From Viola odorata (Eukaryota > Streptophyta > Magnoliopsida > Malpighiales > Violaceae), in contig OY829537.1 of assembly GCA_963691705.1 (NCBI GenBank), positions 63,898,304 through 63,962,303 on the forward strand: DNA of 64,000 nt. The letters are read 5' to 3'. How positions within the stretch are numbered: the first letter of the stretch is position 1; each line of letters opens with the position of its first letter. Both the position numbers and the translations under genes were made by a program. The notes under the pieces were generated by a model that saw nothing but the letters and a program-made list of their open reading frames with translations, did no database searches and was not told where the DNA came from. Below, piece by piece: positions 56,059-64,000 of the stretch.

Positions 56059-58419
56059 ATGGCTAAGACTCGCCGTTCTGAGTCGAAATCTGCCGATGAG
56101 AAAAGGATGGATATTACTGCTAGTGTTATCACATCTGAGGCCGCTCTCCATGAGCATTTGGCCTCCCATAATGCTGTTATCCCTGACGATTATAAGGCCA
56201 CTGTTGCCCCTGAGTCAATACGTTTGAACAGCGTTTTGACGGGCAATCGTAGGGTCTTGTATGCGCAAATGTTCCGTTATGGTTTCCGGCTTCCCATCGA
56301 CTCTTTTGTAAAAGACTTGCTTGTTGCCGGCGATCTGAACCCGGCCTAATTATCCCCAAATGCGTATTGTTGTGTTTATGCTTTTTTGGAACTTTGTAAA
56401 TACAAAGGGATCACTTCCCCTTCCCTTCTGCTGCTCAAATCTCTTTTTAAGTTGATGAAGTGCCGGGGAGTGATAACGATATCGCCCCGCTTCGACGATG
56501 ACTCTCTTAAGTCCTTTACTTGGAAACTCCTCCACATCGAGTCTTCCGTTGATGCTTGGAAAAAGGAGTTCTTTGTGATAGATCTTCCTGAAGATCCTGG
56601 TTCCTGGTGGTGATCTGGGTTTAACCAAAACATCAATGATAACGTCTGGAGTCGACCAGGGACCCTTCCTCAATGTGAACAAGACTGGTTAAACAAATTG
56701 CTCAAACTAGAAATCAGCGTTCACATTCGTCAAGTGGCTTGTAGAATGGACATTCGTTCTTGTGTTAAACGTGAGTGTCGCGTTACTCCCTTTTTTGTTA
56801 TCGCTGATACTAATGCTGACATTATTTTGTGATCTCGCAGCGACGGATCCCAACTATAAGCCCAAAAGCGTAAGGAGACGCCTGAAGAGGGCTCAAGAAA
56901 GAGAAGAAAATGAGAGAGCTACCTCTACAGAAGCTACTGATAATCCCACGGAACTGCCGGCTACTTCCGCGAGTCTTGCTCAAGTAACCTCTTCTTCGGC
57001 TGGTGAGGGGAATACTGATATTCCTTCAGGCGTTCCCATCGTGACCGTTGCTGCTCCTCCTGCCCAGCCTTCTTCTTCTTCCCAGGCTCCTAAGGCCATT
57101 ACCAAAGGAAAAAAGAAGAGAAAAACAAGAAGCGTTGTCGCTCTTACACCTTCTCCGGACGCGGCAGGTTCTTCAGAAGCACCTCCTCCCACTACTGTTA
57201 CAGTAAGGGTGCCTTTTAGCCACGATATGCTACATTTCAATGTCTGCCGTCGTTTGATTTCTCTTTTCTATATTTCATATTGCGTTCTTGGCAGGACACT
57301 ACCGTTGTTGCTACCTCCGCTCCTCCCTCAGGCGATATGAATTTGGGCTACATGCTGATTGGTTCTAAGAAGAGACAGCGGTTGGAAAGTGAGGGCGGGA
57401 ATCTATCTTCCTCTACCACCGGGGTGGAGAACAGACCTGCGGATGCTTTCGACTCCACGGCTGTTCCCCAGGGAGGACATTCCTCGAAATTTTTGGCGAA
57501 CTTGGGCACAGGCGAGACTTTCGGGATTTCGCCCAATTCTTTCGGAGGTCCCATTCACGCATATTCCTCCAATCTGGGGTATCAAGAGGGCTTGCAGGAT
57601 TTTTCAGGCTATCAGCCTCATGGTGTTTATCTTGCTCTAGGGGGTTCATCCACACAGGTTCACCCTCCTATTCCACTGGCGTTTGTTCCTTCGAGCATCC
57701 CCCTGTTGCACCGATATGGCGATGGAGGTGCCACCTTCAACTTTGCGGCGGATCTTAGTCCGATAAGTGGGGGTGGTACTGTGACCCATCAAGTTGGACT
57801 GTACGATCTTCGTAACACTGGTTTGGCGGCATTGGGGGGTGATGGCTCGGATGAAGTTTCGGTTTTGCTGGCTTCCCAAATATTGGCGTCTGCGGCAGAA
57901 CGGGAGGCTTTCCTTTCCAAGACCGAGGTTGATAGGGTGAACTCATTACGCTCCAATCTTTTTACTAATATGATGAAGTTCCATTACTGGGCGGAGGAGG
58001 AGCAGCGTTAGGCTGCCTCTCTTTCCTCCTCCTTGGAGGAATTATCGCGAGAGCGGAATGAGAAGAAGAAGTTGCTGGAGGAGCGTAGGCAACTATTACT
58101 GGCCCATTAGGAGCTGAAGAAAGAACATTCTGATGCCTTGGCAGCGGAGAGGGCCAAAAACACTGTCTTGGAAAATGAGAAATCATCCTTGGCCAAGGAG
58201 AAAGCTGCCCTGGAGGGAGAGTCGGCCGATATGAGTCTGTGGCATGTTGAGCAGACTGCCGCTATTTTGGTCGATTGCTTTGAGGAAGTCCATGGGGTCG
58301 ATGCGTACAAACCTGATGAGGTCACGGCGGCTTTCAAGCGAAAATCTGCCCATCTTAATGAGGAGGGTTTTCGCCAAGCTAAAGCGGCAGGCTGGAAACG
58401 GAGGAACCCCGAAGGTTGA
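56059..58419 (+). pseudogene. E2 antisense gene A (Transposase_28-like, three exons), four stops
   Basis: ATG 56059 (MAKTRRSESK). Exons 56059-56770, 56841-57202, 57295-58419; introns of 70 bp (GTGAGT...TCGCAG, phase 1) and 92 bp (GTAAGG...TTGGCAG, phase 0), both at the E1 positions. RLNSVLTGNRRVLYAQMFRY, GFRLPIDSF and LSPNAYCCVYAFLELCKYKG mark the N-terminal domain; exon 2 has KGKKKRKTR; exon 3 has THQVGLYDLRNTGLAALGG and a long coiled coil. Stops: TAA 56347 (CAG in E1), TGA 56611 and TAG 58108 (both also in E1), TAG 58009. Ends tail-to-tail with pol, ~1.1 kb away. Confidence 0.78.
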
Positions 58420-59518
58420 CGTGCCTCGAGACTTTGCCGCCCTTTCCTTAGCAATCGAGCGTCGCTAGATTTTTGTCATTATTTTGACCACTGAAGTTTG
58501 TAACCCCTTAAAGCATTTTGATGTATTCAGACAACTTCTATCGCTATCTTTCCTTTCATTTAGTTGTCTCCTTACGAACTCCTTTGGCGTTATCCTCGCC
58601 CTGTTATAACGATGCGTTTACTTTTTTGAGCAGATCCTTAGTAGTCCCATCAAAATTACTAAAGTCGGTATCGAGTTAGCTTTCCCGGTAAGCCTTACGA
58701 TATCACTGCTTACGAGATCATCACTCCTTCTGCTGCCCGAAAAGTATTCTGCACATTCCTAATTGTAAACCATCAGTAACAAAAACACGTTACGAGGGAT
58801 AGTAATTACCCGTAGGAGCCTTTCCACTGCCATCATAGGGCGTTACCATGGAACCCGCGTGAATCCTTTCACTATCAGCTCTATACTTCACCAGGGGTTA
58901 CACATCTGGTTACTAGCTGGGATTTCGCGATTCTCCGCGTTTCCCCCCTTTCGCGATCGGCCCGAAAAGTGCCTCATCTTAGTGAGCTGTCGGATCGGGA
59001 CGGCTATCACAAGGCTGGGGAATTTTCACTTTTGGGCGTTGTCCTCGCGTCTAGAACCGTGTCCTTACTTAATGGCCTGGCTGCAGCAGCCCAGCCGTTA
59101 AGATAGGATTCTTGTTTCTAGACGGAGTTTCTATTTCTTTGGGGCGTGCCTCGTCTTGATGGGCCGTCTCCACGAGAACGGTCAGTACAAGAGAAGGACT
59201 TTTCACTCCCAAAGATACCGGGTAGTGCCCTCACTTAATGAGCCATTTGATCAAGATCGGTCATCACAAGGATAGGACTTTTCACCCCCGGGGGCGTCCA
59301 GGATCTTTCAATCCGACGCTAATTCAAGGTATGTTGGGTTGTGCCCTCACTTAGTGGGCCATCTGATCAAGACCGGCCATCACAAGGATAGGACTTTTCA
59401 CTTCCCAAGATACCCCCTTTTTTTATCTGCACAAAGGCACCCACAAACACCCACGAAAGCTCTATCATCGAGCATTAGTCATGGTTAGGGTTGACATAAA
59501 TCAAAGGTGCAGATAAAA
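58420..59518 (-). repeat. E2 3' region with tandem repeats
   Basis: Non-coding between gene A and pol ends. 59140-59415 holds at least three repeats whose minus strand reads GTGAAAAGTCCTATCCTTGTGAT..., then a stem such as GGCC/GGCC around ctgatcaagac, matching the E1 units at 31782-32300. The rest has no recognised feature. Confidence 0.65.
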
Positions 59519-62500
59519 TTAAATTCTAGGGTAATATAATTTCAAACGAGCGATATTCCAAGAGTTGGATAAGGGTGCACCATCGAGTGTCTCCAGATGA
59601 TAGGCTCCTTTTCGGATAACGTGGGTGACGTGATATGGTCCATCCCAGTTTGGACTGAGTTTTCCCATACGTTGTCCTGCCGCTCGCTTGTCTCTGAGCA
59701 CCAGGTCACCGACTTTCAGCAACCGCTCTTTGACACGCCTGTTATGATAACGGGCCATCTTTTGTTTATAGTGCTGCATTTTCAGAAGGATTTCTTCTCG
59801 GACTTCTGGTAACGCGTCCAGGTTAGCTCGTAACCTTTCCTCATTCAGTTCCTCTCGAAAGTGAGCCACCCGTAGGCTCATGGTTCCAATTTCCACCGGT
59901 GTAACAGCTTCGGTTCCGAAGGCCAACGCGAAGGGTGTTTCTCTGGTGCTAGTTTTAACAGTCATGCGGTACGCCCACATCACGTACGGCAGCTCATCAG
60001 CCCACTTCTTTTTAGACCCTTCTAAGTTTTTCTTGATACCGCTGAGGATACTCCGATTGGTTACTTCCGCCTGTCCATTAGTTTGCGGATGAGCCACGGA
60101 GGAAAATCGTTGCTCGATCCTGAATTCTGAGCACTGGTCTTTGAAGAATTGGCTGGTGAACTGCGTTTCGTTATCGCTGACAAGGACGCGAGGTACGCCA
60201 AACCTCATGATAACTTGATATTTGAAAAAACGCCAAGTTTTTTCTGCCGTGATTGCGGCGACCGCTTCAGCTTCCGCCCACTTAGTGAAATAGTCTACCG
60301 CCACTATCACAAACTTCAATTGGGACCTTGCCTTTGGGAATGGGCCTAGGATATCGATCCCCCATTTAGCAAAAGGACAAGGGGCGATAATTTCAGATAT
60401 TTCAGCAGCAGGTCGCCGAGGAATTTTGGCAAACTCCTGGCACTTAGGGCAAGTTTGCACATATTTGTGGCAATCTCTCCGGATGGTGGGCCAGTAGAAT
60501 CCGGATCTGAAGACTTGTGCCGCCAGAGTGCCACCTGATACGTGCATACCGCATACCCCTTCATGGATTTCGCGCAAGGTGTGAAGACCCTCTTGTTCAG
60601 TTATACATTTGGCGGCTGGATGAGAAAAACATCTCCGAATCAAATCCCCATCATAGTACGTACAACGAGCTGCCTGTTTCAGCACCTTCTTCTTTTCAAC
60701 GGTGTCCTCCGGTAGTTCCTCATGTTTCAAGTATTTGATTACGGGAATTCGCCAATCGCTCTCATGCTCTTCCACACATAAAGATGTTTGCTCTTCCATG
60801 AAGGATGGTACCGATAGCTCTCGATAATATACGCCTTTGGGTATGGACGCTTCCGGATTCGCGGCCAATTTGGCTAGATTGTCAGCTTCAGCGTTTTCCT
60901 CCCTGGGAATATGCTCGAAGCTGACTTGCATGCCCTCTTTCTTTGTCTCCAATAATTCTCGCTTTACTTTGGCGAGATATTGAATCATGATGGGTTCCCG
61001 GGCCTGAGAGTGCCCCAAGACCTGGTCAATTATCAACTTGGAATCACCACAGATCTTTAGACGCAGGTCTCCTGTTCTTCCAGTATCGTGCCTCCCTTTA
61101 GAAGAAATTCCTTTCCCTATTCTGAGCCCGGCTAGCAACGCCTCATACTCTGCCGCATTATTAGATAACGGTTGTAGGATTTGAATGGTGTATCGTATTT
61201 TCATGTCGTGCGGCCCATTTATGAAGATTCCAGCTCCCGCCAGCTCTTGGTTTTTGGCCCCATCCACATAGATGATCCAAAGGTTCGTATAGGTTTCCGG
61301 AAATGGGAGATCCATATTGCCCCATTCCGCTTCAGGTATGCCGGCCAAAGGATCCTCTGTAAAGGTACATTCCGCTATGAAATCAGCCAGGATCTGAGCC
61401 TTTACCGATGGTCGAGACTGATACCTCAATCCATATTGTTCTAGTTCAAGCGCCCAGATCAACATTCTTCCTGAAGATTCAGGCTTTCGAAATATTCTTT
61501 TCAGAGGTTGGTCCGTAAGCACGATAACGGAATAGGACTGGAAATATCGGTCCATTTTGTGGGTAGCTTGAATAAGAGCGAACGCTATTTTTTCAATTCG
61601 AGCGTATCGCAACTTCGCATCTTGCAGAACGTGACTCACAAAATAGACCGGGCGATGAAAGTGGTTATCGTCGCGAATGAGGACGGCACTGACCACTTCG
61701 TCCGCAGCACCAAGATACAAATATAAGGTATCTCCTACCTCGGGTTTTGTCAACAGTAGGTCAGACGATAGGTAATCCTTCAGGCTGATAAATGCCTCCT
61801 CACATTCCGGGGTCCACCCGAACGAGGCTTTCTTGCGTATGACTTTGAAAAAAGGAAGACACTTCTCTCCTTGCTTGGAAATGAATCGCCCGAGGGTGAT
61901 AACTCGTCCAGTTAACCTTTGCACCTCTTTAATGGTTCTTGGCGATATCATGTCTTGTATGGCTTTAACCTTTGAAGGGTTAGGCTGGATACATTTTTGG
62001 CTGACCACGTAGCCCAAGAATTTTCCCGTCTGAAATGCAAACATGCATTTTCGGGGGTTTAGCTTCATGCGATACCTTTTCATTACGTCAAAGACTTCCT
62101 TTAAGTCCCGCAGGTGATCTTGAAAGTTCGCGCTCTTTACCAATATATCGTCAACGTATGCTTCCACATTCCTCCCTATTTGTTCTTCGAATATCTTATT
62201 TGCCATACGTTGGAACGTCGTCCCAGCATTCTTCAGCCCAAACGGCACCGCCGTATAACAGTACGTGGCCTTTGGAGTGAGAAACGCAGTCTTTTCTTCA
62301 TCTTCCAAGGCCATGGGGATCTGATGGTATCCAGAGTTGGCGTCCAGTGAACTTAAATAAGCGTACCCGGCGGTCTGATCAACTAACTGATCTATATGAG
62401 GGAGCGGGTAGCAATCCTTAGGGCAGACATCATTCAAATCGGTGAAGTCGATGCACATGCGCCAATCCCCATTGGGCTTAGGAACAAGGACAGGGTTCGC

Positions 62501-63397
62501 TAGCCAGGTGGGATATTGAACTTCGCGGATAAACCCTGCGTCAAGAAGCTTTGTTACCTCTTTGTCCACAGCCGACACCTTTTCACTAGAGAACGCGCGC
62601 CGCTTTTGTTGAACCGGCCGGGCATCTGGGTCCACATTGAGCCGATGCTCGGCTATTTTGCGCGATATACCTGGCATGTCTGCGGGTTTCCACGCAAAAT
62701 CTCCTTGACATTTGTTCAGTAGCCGGGCCAGTTGAAGGTTTTCCGCTGGGCTGAGTTTTTTGCTGATCAGGAAGCTTGCTTCCTTCATGCCGATTACTGG
62801 AACGGGTACCATTTTGTCCAGAGGTTGAGCACGCTTCTCATCACCCTGCTCGTAGGGGTCCGCTGCTATACACACATACCTATCGCAGCTCCTTTGAGTC
62901 ATGAGCGAGTAGCATTCCGCCGCCAGCTTTTGGTCGCTCTTTATGGATACTACCCCATCCCAGGAGGGGTATTTCATTTTTAGATGCTTCTGAGATATCA
63001 CCGCTCCGAAGCGGTTGAGAAAAGGTCGCCCGAGTACGACATTGTAGGGCAAATTTAAATCCACGACAAGGAACAACAAGTTCTCTGATCGTTTATAGGT
63101 GTCTTCTCGGAAATATATGGGCAAAGTGATTACCCCCGTGACAGGGATTGGAACCCCATCAACGCCGACTATAGGTCGTTTGCTAGGCGTTAGCTCATTG
63201 TCAGGGAGTTTCATGAGATTGTACGCTTCCAGCGAAAAGAGGTTCACCGCGCTCCCGTTATCAATAAGAGTTCTTCTGATTCCATGACTGGCGATGATGG
63301 GCGTAACCACCAGTGCATCATTGTGTGGATAAACAACGCCTTTCTCATCTTCTTCAAAAAATGATAATATCATTCGATCCAAAATACCTATCGCGCC
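59519..63397 (-). CDS. E2 protease-RT-RNase H-aRNase H-integrase, uninterrupted
   Basis: Open for 1292 codons, continuous in frame with gag after one TGA. Numbering from the codon at 63382: protease LIDNGSA 39-45; RT about 275-450 with D347 (SSLDANSG) and YVDD 409-412; gypsy RNase H about 520-640; archaeal-type RNase H about 700-842 with D707, E745, D780, D834; integrase HHCC H940, H947, C978, C981 and acidic D1010, D1070, E1106 (35 residues between the last two). Ends LKLYYPRI. The dual RNase H marks the Tat lineage. One oddity: SDNETQF where E1 has SDNGTQF. It would copy and insert the element. Confidence 0.9.
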   Translation of the reverse strand, partial: GAIGILDRMILSFFEEDEKGVVYPHNDALVVTPIIASHGIRRTLIDNGSAVNLFSLEAYNLMKLPDNELTPSKRPIVGVDGVPIPVTGVITLPIYFREDTYKRSENLLFLVVDLNLPYNVVLGRPFLNRFGAVISQKHLKMKYPSWDGVVSIKSDQKLAAECYSLMTQRSCDRYVCIAADPYEQGDEKRAQPLDKMVPVPVIGMKEASFLISKKLSPAENLQLARLLNKCQGDFAWKPADMPGISRKIAEHRLNVDPDARPVQQKRRAFSSEKVSAVDKEVTKLLDAGFIREVQYPTWLANPVLVPKPNGDWRMCIDFTDLNDVCPKDCYPLPHIDQLVDQTAGYAYLSSLDANSGYHQIPMALEDEEKTAFLTPKATYCYTAVPFGLKNAGTTFQRMANKIFEEQIGRNVEAYVDDILVKSANFQDHLRDLKEVFDVMKRYRMKLNPRKCMFAFQTGKFLGYVVSQKCIQPNPSKVKAIQDMISPRTIKEVQRLTGRVITLGRFISKQGEKCLPFFKVIRKKASFGWTPECEEAFISLKDYLSSDLLLTKPEVGDTLYLYLGAADEVVSAVLIRDDNHFHRPVYFVSHVLQDAKLRYARIEKIAFALIQATHKMDRYFQSYSVIVLTDQPLKRIFRKPESSGRMLIWALELEQYGLRYQSRPSVKAQILADFIAECTFTEDPLAGIPEAEWGNMDLPFPETYTNLWIIYVDGAKNQELAGAGIFINGPHDMKIRYTIQILQPLSNNAAEYEALLAGLRIGKGISSKGRHDTGRTGDLRLKICGDSKLIIDQVLGHSQAREPIMIQYLAKVKRELLETKKEGMQVSFEHIPREENAEADNLAKLAANPEASIPKGVYYRELSVPSFMEEQTSLCVEEHESDWRIPVIKYLKHEELPEDTVEKKKVLKQAARCTYYDGDLIRRCFSHPAAKCITEQEGLHTLREIHEGVCGMHVSGGTLAAQVFRSGFYWPTIRRDCHKYVQTCPKCQEFAKIPRRPAAEISEIIAPCPFAKWGIDILGPFPKARSQLKFVIVAVDYFTKWAEAEAVAAITAEKTWRFFKYQVIMRFGVPRVLVSDNETQFTSQFFKDQCSEFRIEQRFSSVAHPQTNGQAEVTNRSILSGIKKNLEGSKKKWADELPYVMWAYRMTVKTSTRETPFALAFGTEAVTPVEIGTMSLRVAHFREELNEERLRANLDALPEVREEILLKMQHYKQKMARYHNRRVKERLLKVGDLVLRDKRAAGQRMGKLSPNWDGPYHVTHVIRKGAYHLETLDGAPLSNSWNIARLKLYYPRI

Positions 63398-64000
63398 TCA
63401 TTTTTTTATCGTGCCAACCCGTGTGCGTTTTTCTCCTTTCGCGGCGGTCGGTTGTTCTGATTCGTCCATACAAGGGGTTCCTCCCGCGATGATGTTAATC
63501 ATAGGGATGTACTCGTCGTCAACCGTAAGAGTTTCTCTATCTTTTCCTCCGGAGGCATTATCCTTCTGCGGAACGCGAGGAGGAACTGGTCGTTCATCTG
63601 CCGTCCTTTTCATGGGATTATTTATAGTGTCTTCTCTTACTTGGGAGGCGAATTCTCCTAAATATCCTTCTTCCACCAAACGTTCTATCGCCAATTTTAA
63701 TTCTCTGCACGCTTCTGTGGAATGTCCCCTGGCTTTGTGGAATTTACAATAAGCATTTTCCCTTCTCCCTAGAAGGACTCCTGGTTTTGTAGGTGCAGGG
63801 TAGCGGATGGGAAGATTTCGCTGCTCTGCTATCGCTAAAATCTCTGCCCTTGGTACATTAAGGGAAGGAAAATCTGGGTCGTATGTCCGATTTTTATAAG
63901 AATCCCCTTGTCGTCGAGTGGGGGAACCACCGGTCTTTCCCTTCGAAGGGTGACCCTTTTGTCTATTGGAGGCTTTGGGGATATGATCCTTTCGTCTGGC
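63398..64000 (-). CDS. E2 gag C-terminal part (cut by window edge)
   Basis: Open from the edge to TGA at 63400-63398, in the pol frame. Contains KDHIPKASNRQKG, RTYDPDFPSL, RNLPIRYPAPTKPGV, the CHHC-type knuckle CKFHKARGHSTEAC, AIERLVEEGYL and YIPMINIIAGG, each matched in E1 gag. The gag core and start lie beyond 64000. The stop AAA-AAA-TGA-GGC is absent from E1, where the same place reads AAG-AAG-GAA-GCG. Confidence 0.85.
   Translation of the reverse strand, partial: ARRKDHIPKASNRQKGHPSKGKTGGSPTRRQGDSYKNRTYDPDFPSLNVPRAEILAIAEQRNLPIRYPAPTKPGVLLGRRENAYCKFHKARGHSTEACRELKLAIERLVEEGYLGEFASQVREDTINNPMKRTADERPVPPRVPQKDNASGGKDRETLTVDDEYIPMINIIAGGTPCMDESEQPTAAKGEKRTRVGTIKK

Larger units (their letters stand above)
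49940..64000 (-). mobile_element. E2: Tat-type Ty3/gypsy element, antisense genes, truncated by window
   Basis: Reading plus: 3' LTR (inverted), antisense genes D, C, B, A on plus, 3' UTR repeats, then pol and gag on minus, cut by the window edge. The LTR end tgataag at 49940 is the reverse complement of the ...cttatca end in E1. Left target duplication would be gtcgc; the right one is outside. Protein-level similarity to E1 is high throughout pol, but the LTR and spacer DNA differ, so they are separate subfamilies. Inserted into an Athila-like integrase. Confidence 0.85.

Overview
The window is nuclear DNA from a flowering plant, most likely a eudicot: AT-rich spacer, canonical GT-AG introns, Ty1/copia and Ty3/gypsy elements of plant lineages, and MITE-type DNA transposons. 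There are no bacterial operons, rRNA, tRNA or CRISPR. It is a gene-poor, repeat-dense region in which nested retroelements account for most of the sequence. The only candidate ordinary host gene is a small minus-strand gene (22561 down to 19141), split in two by an LTR retrotransposon.

Layout from the left: (i) 1-5.4 kb, a worn Ty3/gypsy relic (gag, protease, then RT linker joined to the pol C-terminus by an internal deletion) with a probable LTR; (ii) 5.4-10.6 kb, AT-rich spacer with a long-TIR Mutator-like MITE (8392-9256, 10-bp TSD); (iii) 10.6-16.9 kb, a minus-strand copia relic whose LTR-gag-integrase part is tandemly duplicated; (iv) 17.5-19.0 kb, a second MITE of the same family, nearly one large foldback, also with a 10-bp TSD; (v) 19.1-22.6 kb, the split host gene and a young non-autonomous LTR element (19673-22422, TSD ctacg) whose LTRs carry a series of small hairpins with a constant loop; (vi) 23.3-24.5 kb, a Stowaway-like and a hAT-like MITE; (vii) 25.4-39.9 kb, plus-strand Tat-type Ty3/gypsy element E1; (viii) 40.5-42.2 kb, a copia relic; (ix) 42.2-44.1 kb, a chromovirus-like piece in the order pol end-LTR-gag; (x) 44.2-49.9 kb, the 3' half of a minus-strand Athila-like element; (xi) 49.94-64.0 kb, minus-strand Tat-type element E2, inserted into the Athila integrase and running off the right edge.

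The most interesting content is the Tat pair E1/E2. Besides gag-pol, both carry four genes on the opposite strand (called D, C, B, A here). Each complete gene has its own TATA-like box, D and C have AATAAA signals, and B and A have short canonical introns at matching positions in both copies. B and A are paralogues related, by my recognition, to the 'putative gypsy-type transposon' (Transposase_28) family. E2 keeps an uninterrupted protease-RT-dual RNase H-integrase frame, while its antisense B and A genes contain stops.

A second theme recurs in three unrelated elements: arrays of short stem-loops or palindromes in which the core stays constant while the arms change but stay complementary (20.0-20.4 kb, 31.8-32.3 kb, 42.4-42.8 kb). 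All calls come from reading the sequence; no database search was run.
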